Shown piece after piece: positions 15,720 to 24,592 of a stretch of DNA of 64,000 nucleotides. This stretch comes from Acidobacteriota bacterium. Lineage in GTDB: Bacteria > Acidobacteriota > Blastocatellia > UBA7656. Numbering within the stretch: the stretch's first letter is position 1; each line of letters begins with the position of its first letter. The stretch covers positions 28,408-92,407 of the forward strand of contig JBFMDH010000031.1 of assembly GCA_040754075.1 (NCBI GenBank). Reading direction: 5' to 3'. Below the pieces are notes generated by a model. That model was not told the origin of the DNA and made no database searches. It worked only from the letters and a program-made list of their open reading frames with translations. A program made the position numbers and the translations under genes.

Positions 15720-18032
15720 TCACAGTCTAAACAAGTATGAAAACTTCACGAATAATTGCCGGCCATCATTAATGAAACGGTCTCTGGGTCTAAGAATGCC
15801 GAAATCATTGACGCGCAACGCCGGGTCAAGATTTTGCAGGTTGCTGTTATAACCGATGTAGAGCGCCGTGCCCGGATGCGGCAACCAGGTAACGAGAAAA
15901 TCGGCATTGAAATTTTTCGTGGTTTGCAAAGAGGTCAACTCAGGATTTGCCAATACCGTATCGTACTGGAAAATCAATCGCAAAGAGAGGGCGCGGTTGA
16001 ATTGCCAGTTCCACTTTGAACGGTAGATGTGATTGTTAAAAATGCCCGCGCCGCTGTCACGCCGCGCCAGCCGTTCAAAGATGTAGGTGTTATCAATTTT
16101 GAGTCGCGTGGCGGGTCTTACCGTCAGTCCGAAAAAGCCTGTGGTGCGGTTTTCGATTTCCGGCAACTCACCCGCAGCGGGAACAAAATTCAACCGCTGT
16201 CCGAACCGCCATTCCGTATTAATGCTGACTTCGGAAAAGTAAGAGCTGTTGATTTGGAAACCTTGATTGGTGCGATGGTAATTGGTCGCGCGTGTGAGTC
16301 CCGGAAAATCACGCGGTCTTAACACTTCGCTTTCAGTCGCATAAAAAACCTGCGCAAAGGTTTGTCGGGCAAATTCAAAATTGAGTTCCTGAATGTAAGA
16401 TTCGTTTAACTTCGTGCCATCGTGATCCCAACTGTGAATGGCAATCGCATTCGGACCCCAGGAGATTAAGCGTTTTCCTTCGGGTCTGAAGGTATAGCGG
16501 AAAAAGTTGGTCGTCTCGCGAATATCCGGGCGTTGAAAAAATCCGGTCTGGGTACGGTAGCCTTTCGAGAAATCCTGATAGCTTGCGAAATAACCAACCT
16601 TTCTTGAGGTGAAATCGAGATTGGCATAATAAGCCGTGCCGTTCATCTTCGTGCCATCGAGAAAGCGGGTGGAACTGGCAACCGCCTGCATACTGGTCAC
16701 CCATTGCGAATTCAATTTAAATCGCGCATCGATGCCACCGACGCGATTGAAACTGTTTTCAAATTCGCGGTCAGTATAGATTGCGCCGATGCTCGATTGA
16801 TTCAAAATGTCGCGGCTGACGCGGGCAACCGTGAACAGCGCGCGTTTGTCTTCGAGCGGGTCGCCGTTTGCAACCGCCTTACCGGGCGACTCGTCATCGG
16901 CAATCAACGCGCCGATATTGTATTTGCCGAGTTTGCCGGTGAGTCGCGCGCCAAATTGCGGGTCAGCGATGCGGCGGGTGAAGAGTAAATTGATTGGAGT
17001 TTGAAAAAAGCCGGAATTTTCGAGGAAAAACGGGCGTTTTTCGGGAAAGAAAACCTCGAATCGCTGATTGACGGTGGCTTGCGGTTCGTCGGATTCCACC
17101 TGGCTGAAATCGGGATTGAAGGTTAAATCCAAAACCAGACTGTCTTTTAAAACGAATTTCGCATCCAGCCCGCCATCGAATTCGGCGCGCTTGCTGGCGA
17201 ATTGCGGATTGTTGAAATCGCGTGTATCGAGGGCGCGAAACGAACGCAAGGCGGCATAGGGAATCAATTGAATGTTGCGACCAGGCGAGATATTCGCAAG
17301 TCCCTGTACCACGCCCGCCTGATTTAAACGCCCTTGAACGCGGCTCGACACATGCGGCCAGTATGACCATTCGTTGGCGCGTGGAATGTGTCTGAGCAAG
17401 GTGATGCCCCAGGTCTGCTCGTCATTTGGTGAAAAGCGCAGGCTTTTAAAGGGAATCGCCATATAGACGACATAGCCATCTTCGGTAATTTGGGCTTCGG
17501 AATCCCACACCGTATCGAAAGAAAAATCGGGTCCGTCGTCAGGACCCGGCGCGCGGTTTTCATTCCAGAGTCCATCGGCTTGCACCCCCACAGGATTTGA
17601 CCAGAACACGAAACCATGCAAACGGTCGTGAAAAGTATCAAGGGTGATTTCGACAAAATCATCGCCAAATGCGCCTTCGCGTCGGGTCATGCGGGCGCGG
17701 AGTTTATCGGGTTCGGAATCGAAGCACACCATGACGATATAAAGATTTTTGTCATCGTACCCTAGATAAGCATCGGTTTTTTGTGAGGCAGGGTCGCCGT
17801 CTTTGGGCTGGCGTTGGGTGAAGCCTTCGACCTTGACCATTTCAGGCGATGACCCATTATGCGGTTTCATCCCCAGGAAATTTTCTATCGTCGGTTTGCC
17901 GGAAAGACGCGGAATCGTGATGGTTTTGCCGGTTGCTTCACCATCACTGGCAAGGGTATTCGCGGGAGTCGAAAAAGCCAGAGCAAGCAATGCGAAAAAC
18001 GCTACGTGCCCAAAGCGTTTAAGTGAAAACAT
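15720..18032 (-). CDS. CBM9-like/DUF5916 outer-membrane protein
   Basis: A 770-residue exported protein. After a signal peptide (HVAFFALLALAFSTPANTLA) comes a carbohydrate-binding family 9-like domain (about residues 35-235: DAYLGYDDKNLYIVMVCFD, FVEITLDTFHDRLHGFVFWS, YVVYMAIPFKSLRF), followed by the DUF5916 region: DLTFNPDFSQVESDEPQATVNQRFEVFFPEKRPFFLENSGF split across blocks, then many amphipathic strands ending in FVKFSYLFRL with a terminal hydrophobic residue. The whole fits a beta-barrel of the outer membrane with a periplasmic or surface sugar-binding-like domain. No substrate can be deduced. GGAGAG upstream supports ATG 18032. Confidence 0.82.
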   Translation of the reverse strand: MFSLKRFGHVAFFALLALAFSTPANTLASDGEATGKTITIPRLSGKPTIENFLGMKPHNGSSPEMVKVEGFTQRQPKDGDPASQKTDAYLGYDDKNLYIVMVCFDSEPDKLRARMTRREGAFGDDFVEITLDTFHDRLHGFVFWSNPVGVQADGLWNENRAPGPDDGPDFSFDTVWDSEAQITEDGYVVYMAIPFKSLRFSPNDEQTWGITLLRHIPRANEWSYWPHVSSRVQGRLNQAGVVQGLANISPGRNIQLIPYAALRSFRALDTRDFNNPQFASKRAEFDGGLDAKFVLKDSLVLDLTFNPDFSQVESDEPQATVNQRFEVFFPEKRPFFLENSGFFQTPINLLFTRRIADPQFGARLTGKLGKYNIGALIADDESPGKAVANGDPLEDKRALFTVARVSRDILNQSSIGAIYTDREFENSFNRVGGIDARFKLNSQWVTSMQAVASSTRFLDGTKMNGTAYYANLDFTSRKVGYFASYQDFSKGYRTQTGFFQRPDIRETTNFFRYTFRPEGKRLISWGPNAIAIHSWDHDGTKLNESYIQELNFEFARQTFAQVFYATESEVLRPRDFPGLTRATNYHRTNQGFQINSSYFSEVSINTEWRFGQRLNFVPAAGELPEIENRTTGFFGLTVRPATRLKIDNTYIFERLARRDSGAGIFNNHIYRSKWNWQFNRALSLRLIFQYDTVLANPELTSLQTTKNFNADFLVTWLPHPGTALYIGYNSNLQNLDPALRVNDFGILRPRDRFINDGRQLFVKFSYLFRL

Positions 18033-18142
18033 TCAATCTCTCCATGTTCGATGAACTGTGGCTGGTTTTTAACGTGTCATTGTCGCTTATGAAGCGGGAA
18101 AAATCTAGGTTTAATGCCAAACTTTCGTTGGCATTTTTCAAC

Positions 18143-18343
18143 TCACGCCGCACTCAGCTTTTTGATATGGCGTATGAGGAATGCGAGCAGCAGCGCGCCT
18201 GCCGTAACAACTGAACCGCTCCCACATCTCGGTGAAAACAGGGTCGTGAGTCTCACCAGATGACCGCCGATGCCTGTGCGGTCGCGCGCAATTTCGTTAA
18301 AGGATGGATTGACGGTTTGTGGCGCGATGGTTGATCTGCTCAT
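18143..18343 (-). CDS. Possible small membrane protein behind a structured leader
   Basis: A 66-residue reading frame. Its C-terminus has a hydrophobic segment flanked by basic residues (SVVTAGALLLAFLIRHIKKL), compatible with a tail anchor. The N-terminal half is polar. AAGGAA lies about 11 bases before ATG 18343, and a structured element (18373-18458) lies just upstream in the same orientation. It has no recognisable family and may be spurious; the leader and the hydrophobic tail are the only support. Confidence 0.35.
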   Translation of the reverse strand: MSRSTIAPQTVNPSFNEIARDRTGIGGHLVRLTTLFSPRCGSGSVVTAGALLLAFLIRHIKKLSAA

Positions 18344-18372
18344 AACCCTGGCATTCCTTCTACTCGAAAAAT

Positions 18373-18458
18373 TTCTTTTTAGACGCAGTCCCCGATAGCC
18401 AATTTTTTTTGAGTTTGCGGAACCCAGCCGAAAGACCGGAGACCGCTTCTAAAAAGAA
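18373..18458 (-). ncRNA. Candidate structured RNA leader
   Basis: An 11-base-pair perfect stem (TTCTTTTTAGA 18373-18383 with TCTAAAAAGAA 18448-18458) continues into a ten-pair helix with two A-C mismatches (GCAGTCCCCG 18385-18394 with CGGAGACCGC 18437-18446) and a roughly 42-base apical region with a CGAAAG turn. Either strand could be the RNA; the minus strand would place it 30 bases before the small ORF at 18343. It matches no riboswitch consensus I can confirm. From here to the Uma2 start at 18695 I see no gene. Confidence 0.4.
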
Positions 18459-18694
18459 CTCCTTTGTTTCACCCGAAGCTTTTGAACTTACAAAAAATTT
18501 AAGATGAGCGGCTAAAAAGCGACTAGCGATTTGTCACCAAGTGGCTATTTAATGGCGCGAATTGTTGGTTTGCGGCACGAATTGCTTGCCTGAAAAACTA
18601 TCCGTTGCCGCTTTGACGATTACTGACAAAGCAATTGAATGATGGAAAGCAGTAGAGGTAAACTAGCGGCAAAACGAAATTGAGGAGAAGCCTG

Positions 18695-19315
18695 ATGTCA
18701 GCAATTCCGAAAACCTCATACACTCTTGAAGAATATCTCGAACTCGACCGCACGTCCGAAGAACGCTTTGAATTTTGGAACGGCGAAATTTTCTTGATGA
18801 GCGGCGTGAGTCCAAATCATGCGCGGATTGAAATGAGTGTTGCGCTTTCATTAAGCAACTGTACATCCAGGCGTGGTTGTGAAGTTTTTCCTGCCAACAT
18901 TCGCTTAAAAGTTCCGAGTATGCCACCCTATCATTATGCGGATTTGTCTGCGCTTTGCGGGAAAGCTGAGTTTGAAGAGATTGGCGGCATTGATGCGCTT
19001 ACCAATCCGGCACTAATTGTCGAAGTGCTTTCGCCATCAACAGAAGCTTATGACCGCGGCGATAAATTTTCGCACTACAAATCGATTCCGAGTTTCACGG
19101 AGTATCTGCTAATCGCTCAACATCGCCCGCACATTTCACAATTCATCCGACAAAGCGACGATTCGTGGTTGCAAAGAGAGTTCAACGATTTAGCCGATAC
19201 TGTGAAGTTGACTTGGGTTGAATGCGAATTGCCGCTCAAAGAAGTTTATCAAAACGTCTCATTTGAATCGGCTGCAAGTTCGAGGCAACCCGCTTCTCCT
19301 GATGTGGTTATCTGA
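18695..19315 (+). CDS. Uma2-family (DUF820) putative endonuclease
   Basis: A 206-residue protein of the Uma2 family, which has a PDDEXK-like restriction-endonuclease fold and is greatly expanded in cyanobacteria and acidobacteria. Visible are the N-terminus YTLEEYLELDRTSEERFEFW, the NGEIFLMSG strand followed by PNHARIEMSV, YHYADLSALCG where relatives have a PD dipeptide, and the core VEVLSPSTEAYDRGDKFSHYK with E, D and K active-site positions. GAGGAG at 18682 supports ATG 18695. The in vivo role of this family is unknown; mobile or stress-linked nuclease activity is only inferred. Confidence 0.85.
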   Translation: MSAIPKTSYTLEEYLELDRTSEERFEFWNGEIFLMSGVSPNHARIEMSVALSLSNCTSRRGCEVFPANIRLKVPSMPPYHYADLSALCGKAEFEEIGGIDALTNPALIVEVLSPSTEAYDRGDKFSHYKSIPSFTEYLLIAQHRPHISQFIRQSDDSWLQREFNDLADTVKLTWVECELPLKEVYQNVSFESAASSRQPASPDVVI

Positions 19316-19350
19316 AGCCGCATTCATCATTGCTGAAACACCAGGCAAAA

Positions 19351-20127
19351 CTACAACTCGCTGCCGAGCAATTCGCCGAGGCGTTTGCGGCAACTGCGAC
19401 TCATCATGAGTTTGGTTCCGTCGCGCAACACCACACGGTATTCATGATTAAACCAGGTTTCGAGTTCTTTGATGCGTTCGAGGTTGACGATGGTCGAGCG
19501 ATGTATGCGAAGGAATTTTTTCGGGTCGAGCCGGGCTTCGAGATTGCCGATGGCTTCGCGCAACAAGTGCGCATCTTTGCCGATATGCAAACGGACATAC
19601 TTTCCTTCGGCTTCGAGCCAGTCAATATCATCGGTTTTGATAAAGAAAATTCGCCCGCCCGATTTAATAATAAAACGCTCAAGAAAATTCGCTTTGGCGC
19701 GCAACTCTTCCAATAAGGTGAGCGTCCGCGTATTCAATTCATCATTGCTTTCCGTGTGCAATCGGCGCTTGACCTGGGCAATGGTTTTATCAAATCGCGC
19801 CCGGTCAAAGGGTTTCAGCAAGTAATCAATCGCATGCACTTCAAACGCCCGCACCGCATATTTGTCGTGCGCGGTGACGAATACCACCAGCGGCAAAGCG
19901 TTTTCATCAAGCGCATCAAGCACATCAAAGCCGCTGATTTCGGGCATCTGCACATCAAGAAAGATTAGTTGGGGCTTTTCGTTAAGGATTGACTGAATGG
20001 CTTCATGACCATTGGCGCATTCGCCGATGATCGCGAATTCACTATCTGCGCCAAGCAGTTTTCGCACGCGGCGGCGTGCCAGCGGTTCATCATCAATAAT
20101 CACTGTGCGGATTTTTTCTTTCGCCAT
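19351..20127 (-). CDS. LytTR-family response regulator
   Basis: A 258-residue regulator with an N-terminal receiver domain (VIIDDEPLARRRVRKLL; phosphoacceptor in IFLDVQMPEISGFDVLD; YLLKPF lysine) and a C-terminal LytTR DNA-binding domain (IFFIKTDDIDWLEAEGKYVRLH, FLRIHRSTIVNLERIKEL). It begins two bases after the end of the LytS-like kinase gene and is its partner. The target genes are not evident from the window. Confidence 0.95.
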   Translation of the reverse strand: MAKEKIRTVIIDDEPLARRRVRKLLGADSEFAIIGECANGHEAIQSILNEKPQLIFLDVQMPEISGFDVLDALDENALPLVVFVTAHDKYAVRAFEVHAIDYLLKPFDRARFDKTIAQVKRRLHTESNDELNTRTLTLLEELRAKANFLERFIIKSGGRIFFIKTDDIDWLEAEGKYVRLHIGKDAHLLREAIGNLEARLDPKKFLRIHRSTIVNLERIKELETWFNHEYRVVLRDGTKLMMSRSCRKRLGELLGSEL

Positions 20128-20129
20128 CG

Positions 20130-21269
20130 CTATACCGTAAGACGGGTTGCCGCATCAACGATGAAAGGAATTTCAAGGGTTACGAGTGTTCCGCCTTCCT
20201 CTGCATTCACTAACTCGAAACGATGCAGCGCGCCGTAAATCTGTTGCAAGCGCGCGCGGGTGTTGGCAAGTCCGACGCCCTGCCCGTTCGAGGTCGCCGG
20301 GTTGCTGTGAAGTCCCGCGCCATCATCTTTGATTTCCAGGAGTAGTTTGGCGTTTTGGTTGCGCGCGCGAATTTCAATACGCCCGCCGCTGATGCGTTCG
20401 GCGATGCCGTGACGAATAGCGTTTTCAATCATCGGTTGCAAAATCATATTCGGCACCTGCGCCGAAAGCGTTTGCGGTTCGATGTCAAATTGCACCTGTA
20501 AACGGTCTTGAAAACGCACCTGCTCGATATCCAGATAACGCCGCAAAAATTCCAACTCTTCCTGAAGCGTGACCGTCTGCGCTCCCGAATTTTCAAGCGT
20601 CAAACGCAGAAAATCGCCAAGACGCGCCAGCATTTCATCAGCGGCTTGGGCGTCTTCATCAAGCAGCGCGGAAATCGAATTGAGCGTGTTGAATAAAAAA
20701 TGCGGATGCAGTTGCATCTTGAGCGATTGCAACTCAGCCTCGGTGATTTGCAATTTGGCTTCGGCAAGTTCGGCTTTGAGGTGCGAAGCTTTCACCTCTT
20801 CCTGTTGATAACGTTTGTAATAATTGATGACATGCGCCACCAGCAAAATCACCCCGTATGCCATAAACCCGGTCGGCAGATTGAAAAATAAAAGATGACG
20901 AAAGAGACTTGCCAGCGAATCAAGCGATTCGTCGGGCGCGATGTAAAACAACCAGGCAATCGACAGATACACTGTGCGATGAATGATGGTGATGAGCAGT
21001 CCGGCGGCGATGTTAATGGAAAAGTTACGCAACCATTTTGCGCGTTCCAATGGGAAGCGCCGGGCAATGAAAAAGATCAATGGCGAAAAACTCGCCCACA
21101 CGGGCCAGTAAACCAATTCCCACATCAAGACGCTTGAAAGCGACAGCGGTTGCTGATAGAACTGCACGTGGACTTCGGAAAACAGATAATCATTGATGCC
21201 AAACGCCAAACCGACGAGCAACCAACCGGCAAACACCAACGCAAAAATAGTCCAACGCTTCTTAGACAT
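20130..21269 (-). CDS. LytS/YehU-type sensor histidine kinase
   Basis: A 379-residue membrane kinase. About four hydrophobic segments (residues 8-150: FALVFAGWLLVGLAFGI, LVYWPVWASFSPLIFFI, FSINIAAGLLITIIHRTVYL, FMAYGVILLVAHVINYY) precede a short coiled coil and the His_kinase domain with HPHFLFNTLNSISALL, whose first histidine is the phosphorylation site. The ATPase part has QPMIENAIRHGIAE (N box) and LEIKDDGAGL plus GVGLANTRARLQQIYG (G boxes). No extracellular sensor domain is visible, so the membrane helices themselves may sense the signal. It is transcribed with the LytTR regulator that follows. Confidence 0.93.
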   Translation of the reverse strand: MSKKRWTIFALVFAGWLLVGLAFGINDYLFSEVHVQFYQQPLSLSSVLMWELVYWPVWASFSPLIFFIARRFPLERAKWLRNFSINIAAGLLITIIHRTVYLSIAWLFYIAPDESLDSLASLFRHLLFFNLPTGFMAYGVILLVAHVINYYKRYQQEEVKASHLKAELAEAKLQITEAELQSLKMQLHPHFLFNTLNSISALLDEDAQAADEMLARLGDFLRLTLENSGAQTVTLQEELEFLRRYLDIEQVRFQDRLQVQFDIEPQTLSAQVPNMILQPMIENAIRHGIAERISGGRIEIRARNQNAKLLLEIKDDGAGLHSNPATSNGQGVGLANTRARLQQIYGALHRFELVNAEEGGTLVTLEIPFIVDAATRLTV

Positions 21270-21318
21270 ATTGAACAGCAGGGTTATTCAACTACTACAG
21301 AGATCACTCAAAATTAAC

Positions 21319-21486
21319 AGGGCATTAGCATGAAGTTAAGCGGCGCGGATGTAGCGCAGGTTGTCTAACCTGCGGCAGTCTTGGTCTAAGACCCTTTGAA
21401 ATTTCGAGGACATACTTTCCTGAGTCGGCGCAGACCAGACAGTCTGCGCTACAGCTTTTCTTAATTTCATGCCATTGATTAACAGG
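21319..21486. repeat. Composite palindromic repeat (GTAGCGCAG hairpins within ATGAAGTTAAG arms)
   Basis: Outer arms ATTAGCATGAAGTTAAG (about 21323-21340) and its near complement CTTAATTTCATGCCATT (about 21460-21477) enclose two hairpins: GCAGGTT/AACCTGC (21356-21373) and CGCAGAC/GTCTGCG (about 21430-21449), themselves bounded by inverted GTAGCGCAG. The element fills the gap between purD and the LytS-type kinase. A lone outer-arm copy sits at 6772. Confidence 0.65.
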
Positions 21487-21537
21487 GATGGGCGGGATAG
21501 CAAAATAAACATTCATCTATCCGGTCTATCCCCGTTT
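21480..21537. repeat. AACAGGGATGGGCGGGATAG inverted repeat
   Basis: AACAGGGATGGGCGGGATAG (21480-21499) is mirrored by CTATCCGGTCTATCCCCGTT (about 21518-21537), separated by an AT-rich loop. It ends eight bases before the purD stop codon on the other strand and may serve as its terminator-like hairpin. Confidence 0.6.
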
Positions 21538-21544
21538 GAATTTC

Positions 21545-22804
21545 TTAAACTGCGATGTCTTTGCGATAGTGGATGCGCTCGAAATGGATTTTGCGCGTCG
21601 CTTCATATGCTCGCGCGCGGGCTTCCTGCAAAGTTGCAGCGCGCGCCGTCACGCCCAACACGCGACCGCCTGAGGTCACGAACTCGGCATTGTCATTAAA
21701 CGCCGTGCCCGCATGAAAAACCGTCACGCCTTCGACCGCTTGGGCTTCAGCAAGTCCGGTTATCACTTTGCCTTTTTCAAAGTCGCCCGGATAGCCGCCC
21801 GATGCCGCGACGATGCACACAGACGCATCATTGCTCCATTTAATGTCGATTTCTCCGATGCGTTTATCGATAATCGCTTCGCAAATTTCGATGAGGTCGC
21901 TGTCGAGCCTCACCATAATCGATTGGGTTTCCGGGTCGCCAAAGCGCGCGTTGTATTCAATCACTTTTGCGCCATCTTTGGTGAGCATCAAGCCGATGTA
22001 CAACACACCGCAAAACGGATTGGCTTCTGCCAGCAGTCCCGCAAGCGTCGGCTTGATGATATGGCGTTCGCATTCGGCAATCGTCGCCTCATCCAGAAGA
22101 CCGGGTAGGGAAAACGAACCCATGCCGCCGGTGTTCAAACCTTCGTCGTTATCGTTGGCGCGTTTGTAATCCTGCGCCGGCGCGATGATTTTATAATCGC
22201 GCCCGTCTGTGAAAATCATCAGCGACGCTTCACGACCGACCAGACATTCTTCCAACAACACGCGCCGTCCGGCATCGCCAAATACGCGGTCAACCATCAT
22301 CGCTTTGATGGTTTCTGCAAATTCCTGTTGGCTATCCGCAAGGCGCACGCCTTTACCGGCGGCAAGTCCATCGGCTTTGACAACGATAGGAAACTGGTAA
22401 TCTTGCGCGGCACGAAGCGCGGCTTCAGCCGAATCACAAATCGTAAATCGCGCGGTCGGTATTCCATGACGCGCCATAAATTCTTTGGAGAAAATTTTAC
22501 TGCCTTCAAGTTGCGCGGCTTTCGGTGAAGGCGCAACGATGCGCAGGTTGTGTTTGGCGAAGACTTCGGCGATGCCTGCAACCAGCGGCGCTTCGGGACC
22601 GACAAAGGTCAAATCAATCCGGTGTTGTTCGGCAAGCGCGGCAAGCGAATCAAGGTCATTTAGATTGGCTTTCAAACAGGTTGCAACTTGCGAAATGCCT
22701 GCATTGCCGGGCGCGCAAAAAAGTTCGGTGGTGTGCGGGCTTTGGGCAAATTTCCAACAGATGGCGTGCTCTCTGCCGCCCGAACCGATGACAAGAATTT
22801 TCAT
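21545..22804 (-). CDS. purD: Phosphoribosylamine-glycine ligase
   Basis: ATP-grasp enzyme that joins phosphoribosylamine and glycine in purine synthesis. The 419 residues are the usual length. Marks are the N-terminal MKILVIGSGGREHAI, LTFVGPEAPLVAGI, IPTARFTICDSAEAALRAA, the ATP-grasp VVKADGLAAGKGV, and LNTGGMGSFSLPG; metal ligands lie in VIEYNARFGDPETQ. The C-terminal domain ends normally. It is flanked on both sides by palindromic repeats, so it seems to be a single-gene unit. Confidence 0.97.
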   Translation of the reverse strand: MKILVIGSGGREHAICWKFAQSPHTTELFCAPGNAGISQVATCLKANLNDLDSLAALAEQHRIDLTFVGPEAPLVAGIAEVFAKHNLRIVAPSPKAAQLEGSKIFSKEFMARHGIPTARFTICDSAEAALRAAQDYQFPIVVKADGLAAGKGVRLADSQQEFAETIKAMMVDRVFGDAGRRVLLEECLVGREASLMIFTDGRDYKIIAPAQDYKRANDNDEGLNTGGMGSFSLPGLLDEATIAECERHIIKPTLAGLLAEANPFCGVLYIGLMLTKDGAKVIEYNARFGDPETQSIMVRLDSDLIEICEAIIDKRIGEIDIKWSNDASVCIVAASGGYPGDFEKGKVITGLAEAQAVEGVTVFHAGTAFNDNAEFVTSGGRVLGVTARAATLQEARARAYEATRKIHFERIHYRKDIAV

Positions 22805-22805
22805 A

Positions 22806-22921
22806 GTTTCTGGTTCCTGATTTTTAGTTTCTGGTTTCTGGTTGTTGCTGCAAATTCACTGTTCGTCTCGAAATCGAAATTTACCACTTCAAGCCGGAAA
22901 CGATAAACCGGAAACCGGAAA
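22806..22921. repeat. TTTCTGG heptamer array with inverted CCGGAAA arm
   Basis: TTTCTGG-type units (22806-22844, including AGTTTCTGG and GGTTTCTGG) face CCGGAAA-type units (22892-22921), about 50 bases apart. The arms would form an imperfect hairpin between the MFS gene and purD, both on the minus strand. Confidence 0.7.
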
Positions 22922-24238
22922 CTAATCGCCGGTTTCGATGACAGGTTGTGAGGGTTCGAGTTTATGCGCGTCGGCTCTGTCGAGTCGCCTTTGAATCACC
23001 CACCAGATGATGCCGGGAATGATGAACGCGAAACCGAGCATCGAAGCGAGTGGTTTGGGATGATAGCCGAAACTATCCATGCCTTTGGCAGTGAGATAGG
23101 TCGAGGTCGAAAGCGTCAGCGTCATAAGTGATTGTTCGAGCGCAAAGACGCGACCTAAGAAACGATTGTCGGTTGAAAATTGTAAAAGGGTTGTTGAAAA
23201 GACCCATTGAATGCTGCCGCCCGCGTGACCGCCGATGACGCATAAACAGGTAAGCGCAAAAAACGGTGAGGTCGCAAAGAGCAAATAAAAAAATGTGCTG
23301 ATGAAAAACGCGACGGTAATCGAACGCCGCATTGTCGGAATTGAGGCGCTCGTTATGGCGCGGGCAATCATCGGCCCAATCAGTGCGCCAAATCCCCGAC
23401 AACCGTACAAAATGCCAATCGAAGTGCTGCCGTCCGCGCCAATCGGAAAAACCTCTTTGCCGAAAATCGCCAGTAAAAACAGCACGCCGCCGCCTGCTAC
23501 CCCCCAACCGCTTTTAATCCACATCACCGAAACCACACGCGGGTTGGCTTTCAAATAGCGCGCCCCTTCAACTAAATCGTTGATGCCGGTGGCTTCGGCA
23601 AATGAGAGTTTCGATTCGAGGTTCGCTTTTTTTGGCGTCGGCGGAACGCGCGTGATGAGGACGAAAAAGGCGGAAAGAAAAAATGACAGCGCATCGATGA
23701 TGAATGCCGTATTGCGTCCGAATAAATCGGTGACTATGCCGCCCGCTGCCGCGCCCAATGCCAGGGTGATTGACCAGGTCGCCGAACTGAGCGCATTTGC
23801 CGAAACCAGGTCTTCGCGACGCACGATGTTGGGAACCGCAGCCGATTCGGCGGGTTCAAAAAAGGTTGAAAGGATAATCTGTACGGCGCTCAGCGCATAA
23901 GCAATCCACACCTGATCGGCGCGCTGAATGAAAAGAAAGCCGAAACCCAATATGCCGCGCAACACATCCGTAACCATCATAATGGTTTTGCGATTGAAGC
24001 GGTCGGCAACCACACCCGCAAGCGGCCCGAAAAAAAAGGTCGGCAATAATTTGATGATTAGCACCAGCGCCACCGCTTCGCCTGAACCGGTGAGGTTTAA
24101 AAGCAGTGTGGAAAGCGCCACGAAATTGAACCAGTCACCGGCTTGCGAAATGAACCGGCTCATCATGAGATTGCGAAAATCGCAGTTCTCGCGCAGCAAT
24201 TCAATGAAACCGGTCGATGTATCCGCTTTGCTTTTCAT
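22922..24238 (-). CDS. MFS transporter (MFS_3/EntS-like exporter)
   Basis: A 438-residue integral membrane protein with about twelve hydrophobic segments. After an N-terminal cytoplasmic stretch (LLRENCDFRNLMMSRFISQAG) comes the family motif between helices 2 and 3, GPLAGVVADRFNRKTIM. This arrangement fits the MFS_3 group of drug and siderophore exporters. Substrate cannot be deduced. It is transcribed away from the LysR gene at 24593; the two share a 354-base gap and may be a regulator-exporter pair, though that is inference. Confidence 0.88.
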   Translation of the reverse strand: MKSKADTSTGFIELLRENCDFRNLMMSRFISQAGDWFNFVALSTLLLNLTGSGEAVALVLIIKLLPTFFFGPLAGVVADRFNRKTIMMVTDVLRGILGFGFLFIQRADQVWIAYALSAVQIILSTFFEPAESAAVPNIVRREDLVSANALSSATWSITLALGAAAGGIVTDLFGRNTAFIIDALSFFLSAFFVLITRVPPTPKKANLESKLSFAEATGINDLVEGARYLKANPRVVSVMWIKSGWGVAGGGVLFLLAIFGKEVFPIGADGSTSIGILYGCRGFGALIGPMIARAITSASIPTMRRSITVAFFISTFFYLLFATSPFFALTCLCVIGGHAGGSIQWVFSTTLLQFSTDNRFLGRVFALEQSLMTLTLSTSTYLTAKGMDSFGYHPKPLASMLGFAFIIPGIIWWVIQRRLDRADAHKLEPSQPVIETGD

Positions 24239-24370
24239 CTTGTCATTCTAGTTGGGCAAAATCTCTCTTTCAATGAATCCGCACGGCAAGGTTTTATATT
24301 CCCGATGAGGATGCCGGATTTGCAGTTCGTATTGGATTTTTTAAAGCACAGCCGCGCAAGGTTAAGTTTT

Positions 24371-24551
24371 ATCTTAGGATTGAACGGATGAAACGGATTG
24401 GGCAGATTGAATGTATCCGCTAAATCTGCCTCATCCGCCGAGTCCCGGGCGTGAACTTTTATTTTCAAAAACGGACATTCACTTCAAGTAAAACCGCTTG
24501 CCCCTGAGACAACAGCGTACTTTTGCCTTTTGCCTTTTGCCTTTTGCCTTC
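24371..24551. repeat. Intergenic repeats: ACGGATGAAACGG region and TTTTGCC heptamers
   Basis: In the 354-base gap between the divergent MFS and LysR genes two repeats are seen. The first is GATTGAACGGATGAAACGGA followed by an inverse-type arm AAATCTGCCTCATCCG (about 24375-24440). The second is four tandem TTTTGCC units (24522-24549), ending about 40 bases before the LysR start. No gene is visible in the rest of the gap. Confidence 0.65.
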
Positions 24552-24592
24552 GCTATGATGAGCCAATCAGAGCGGGAACCTGAAGGAAGGCT

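Noticed and set aside
18420..18450. A cobalamin-riboswitch B12-box resemblance (GAAAGACCGGAGACCGC)
   Set aside because: The rest of the cobalamin riboswitch core (GGGAA...GGTG region) is not present upstream on the same strand.
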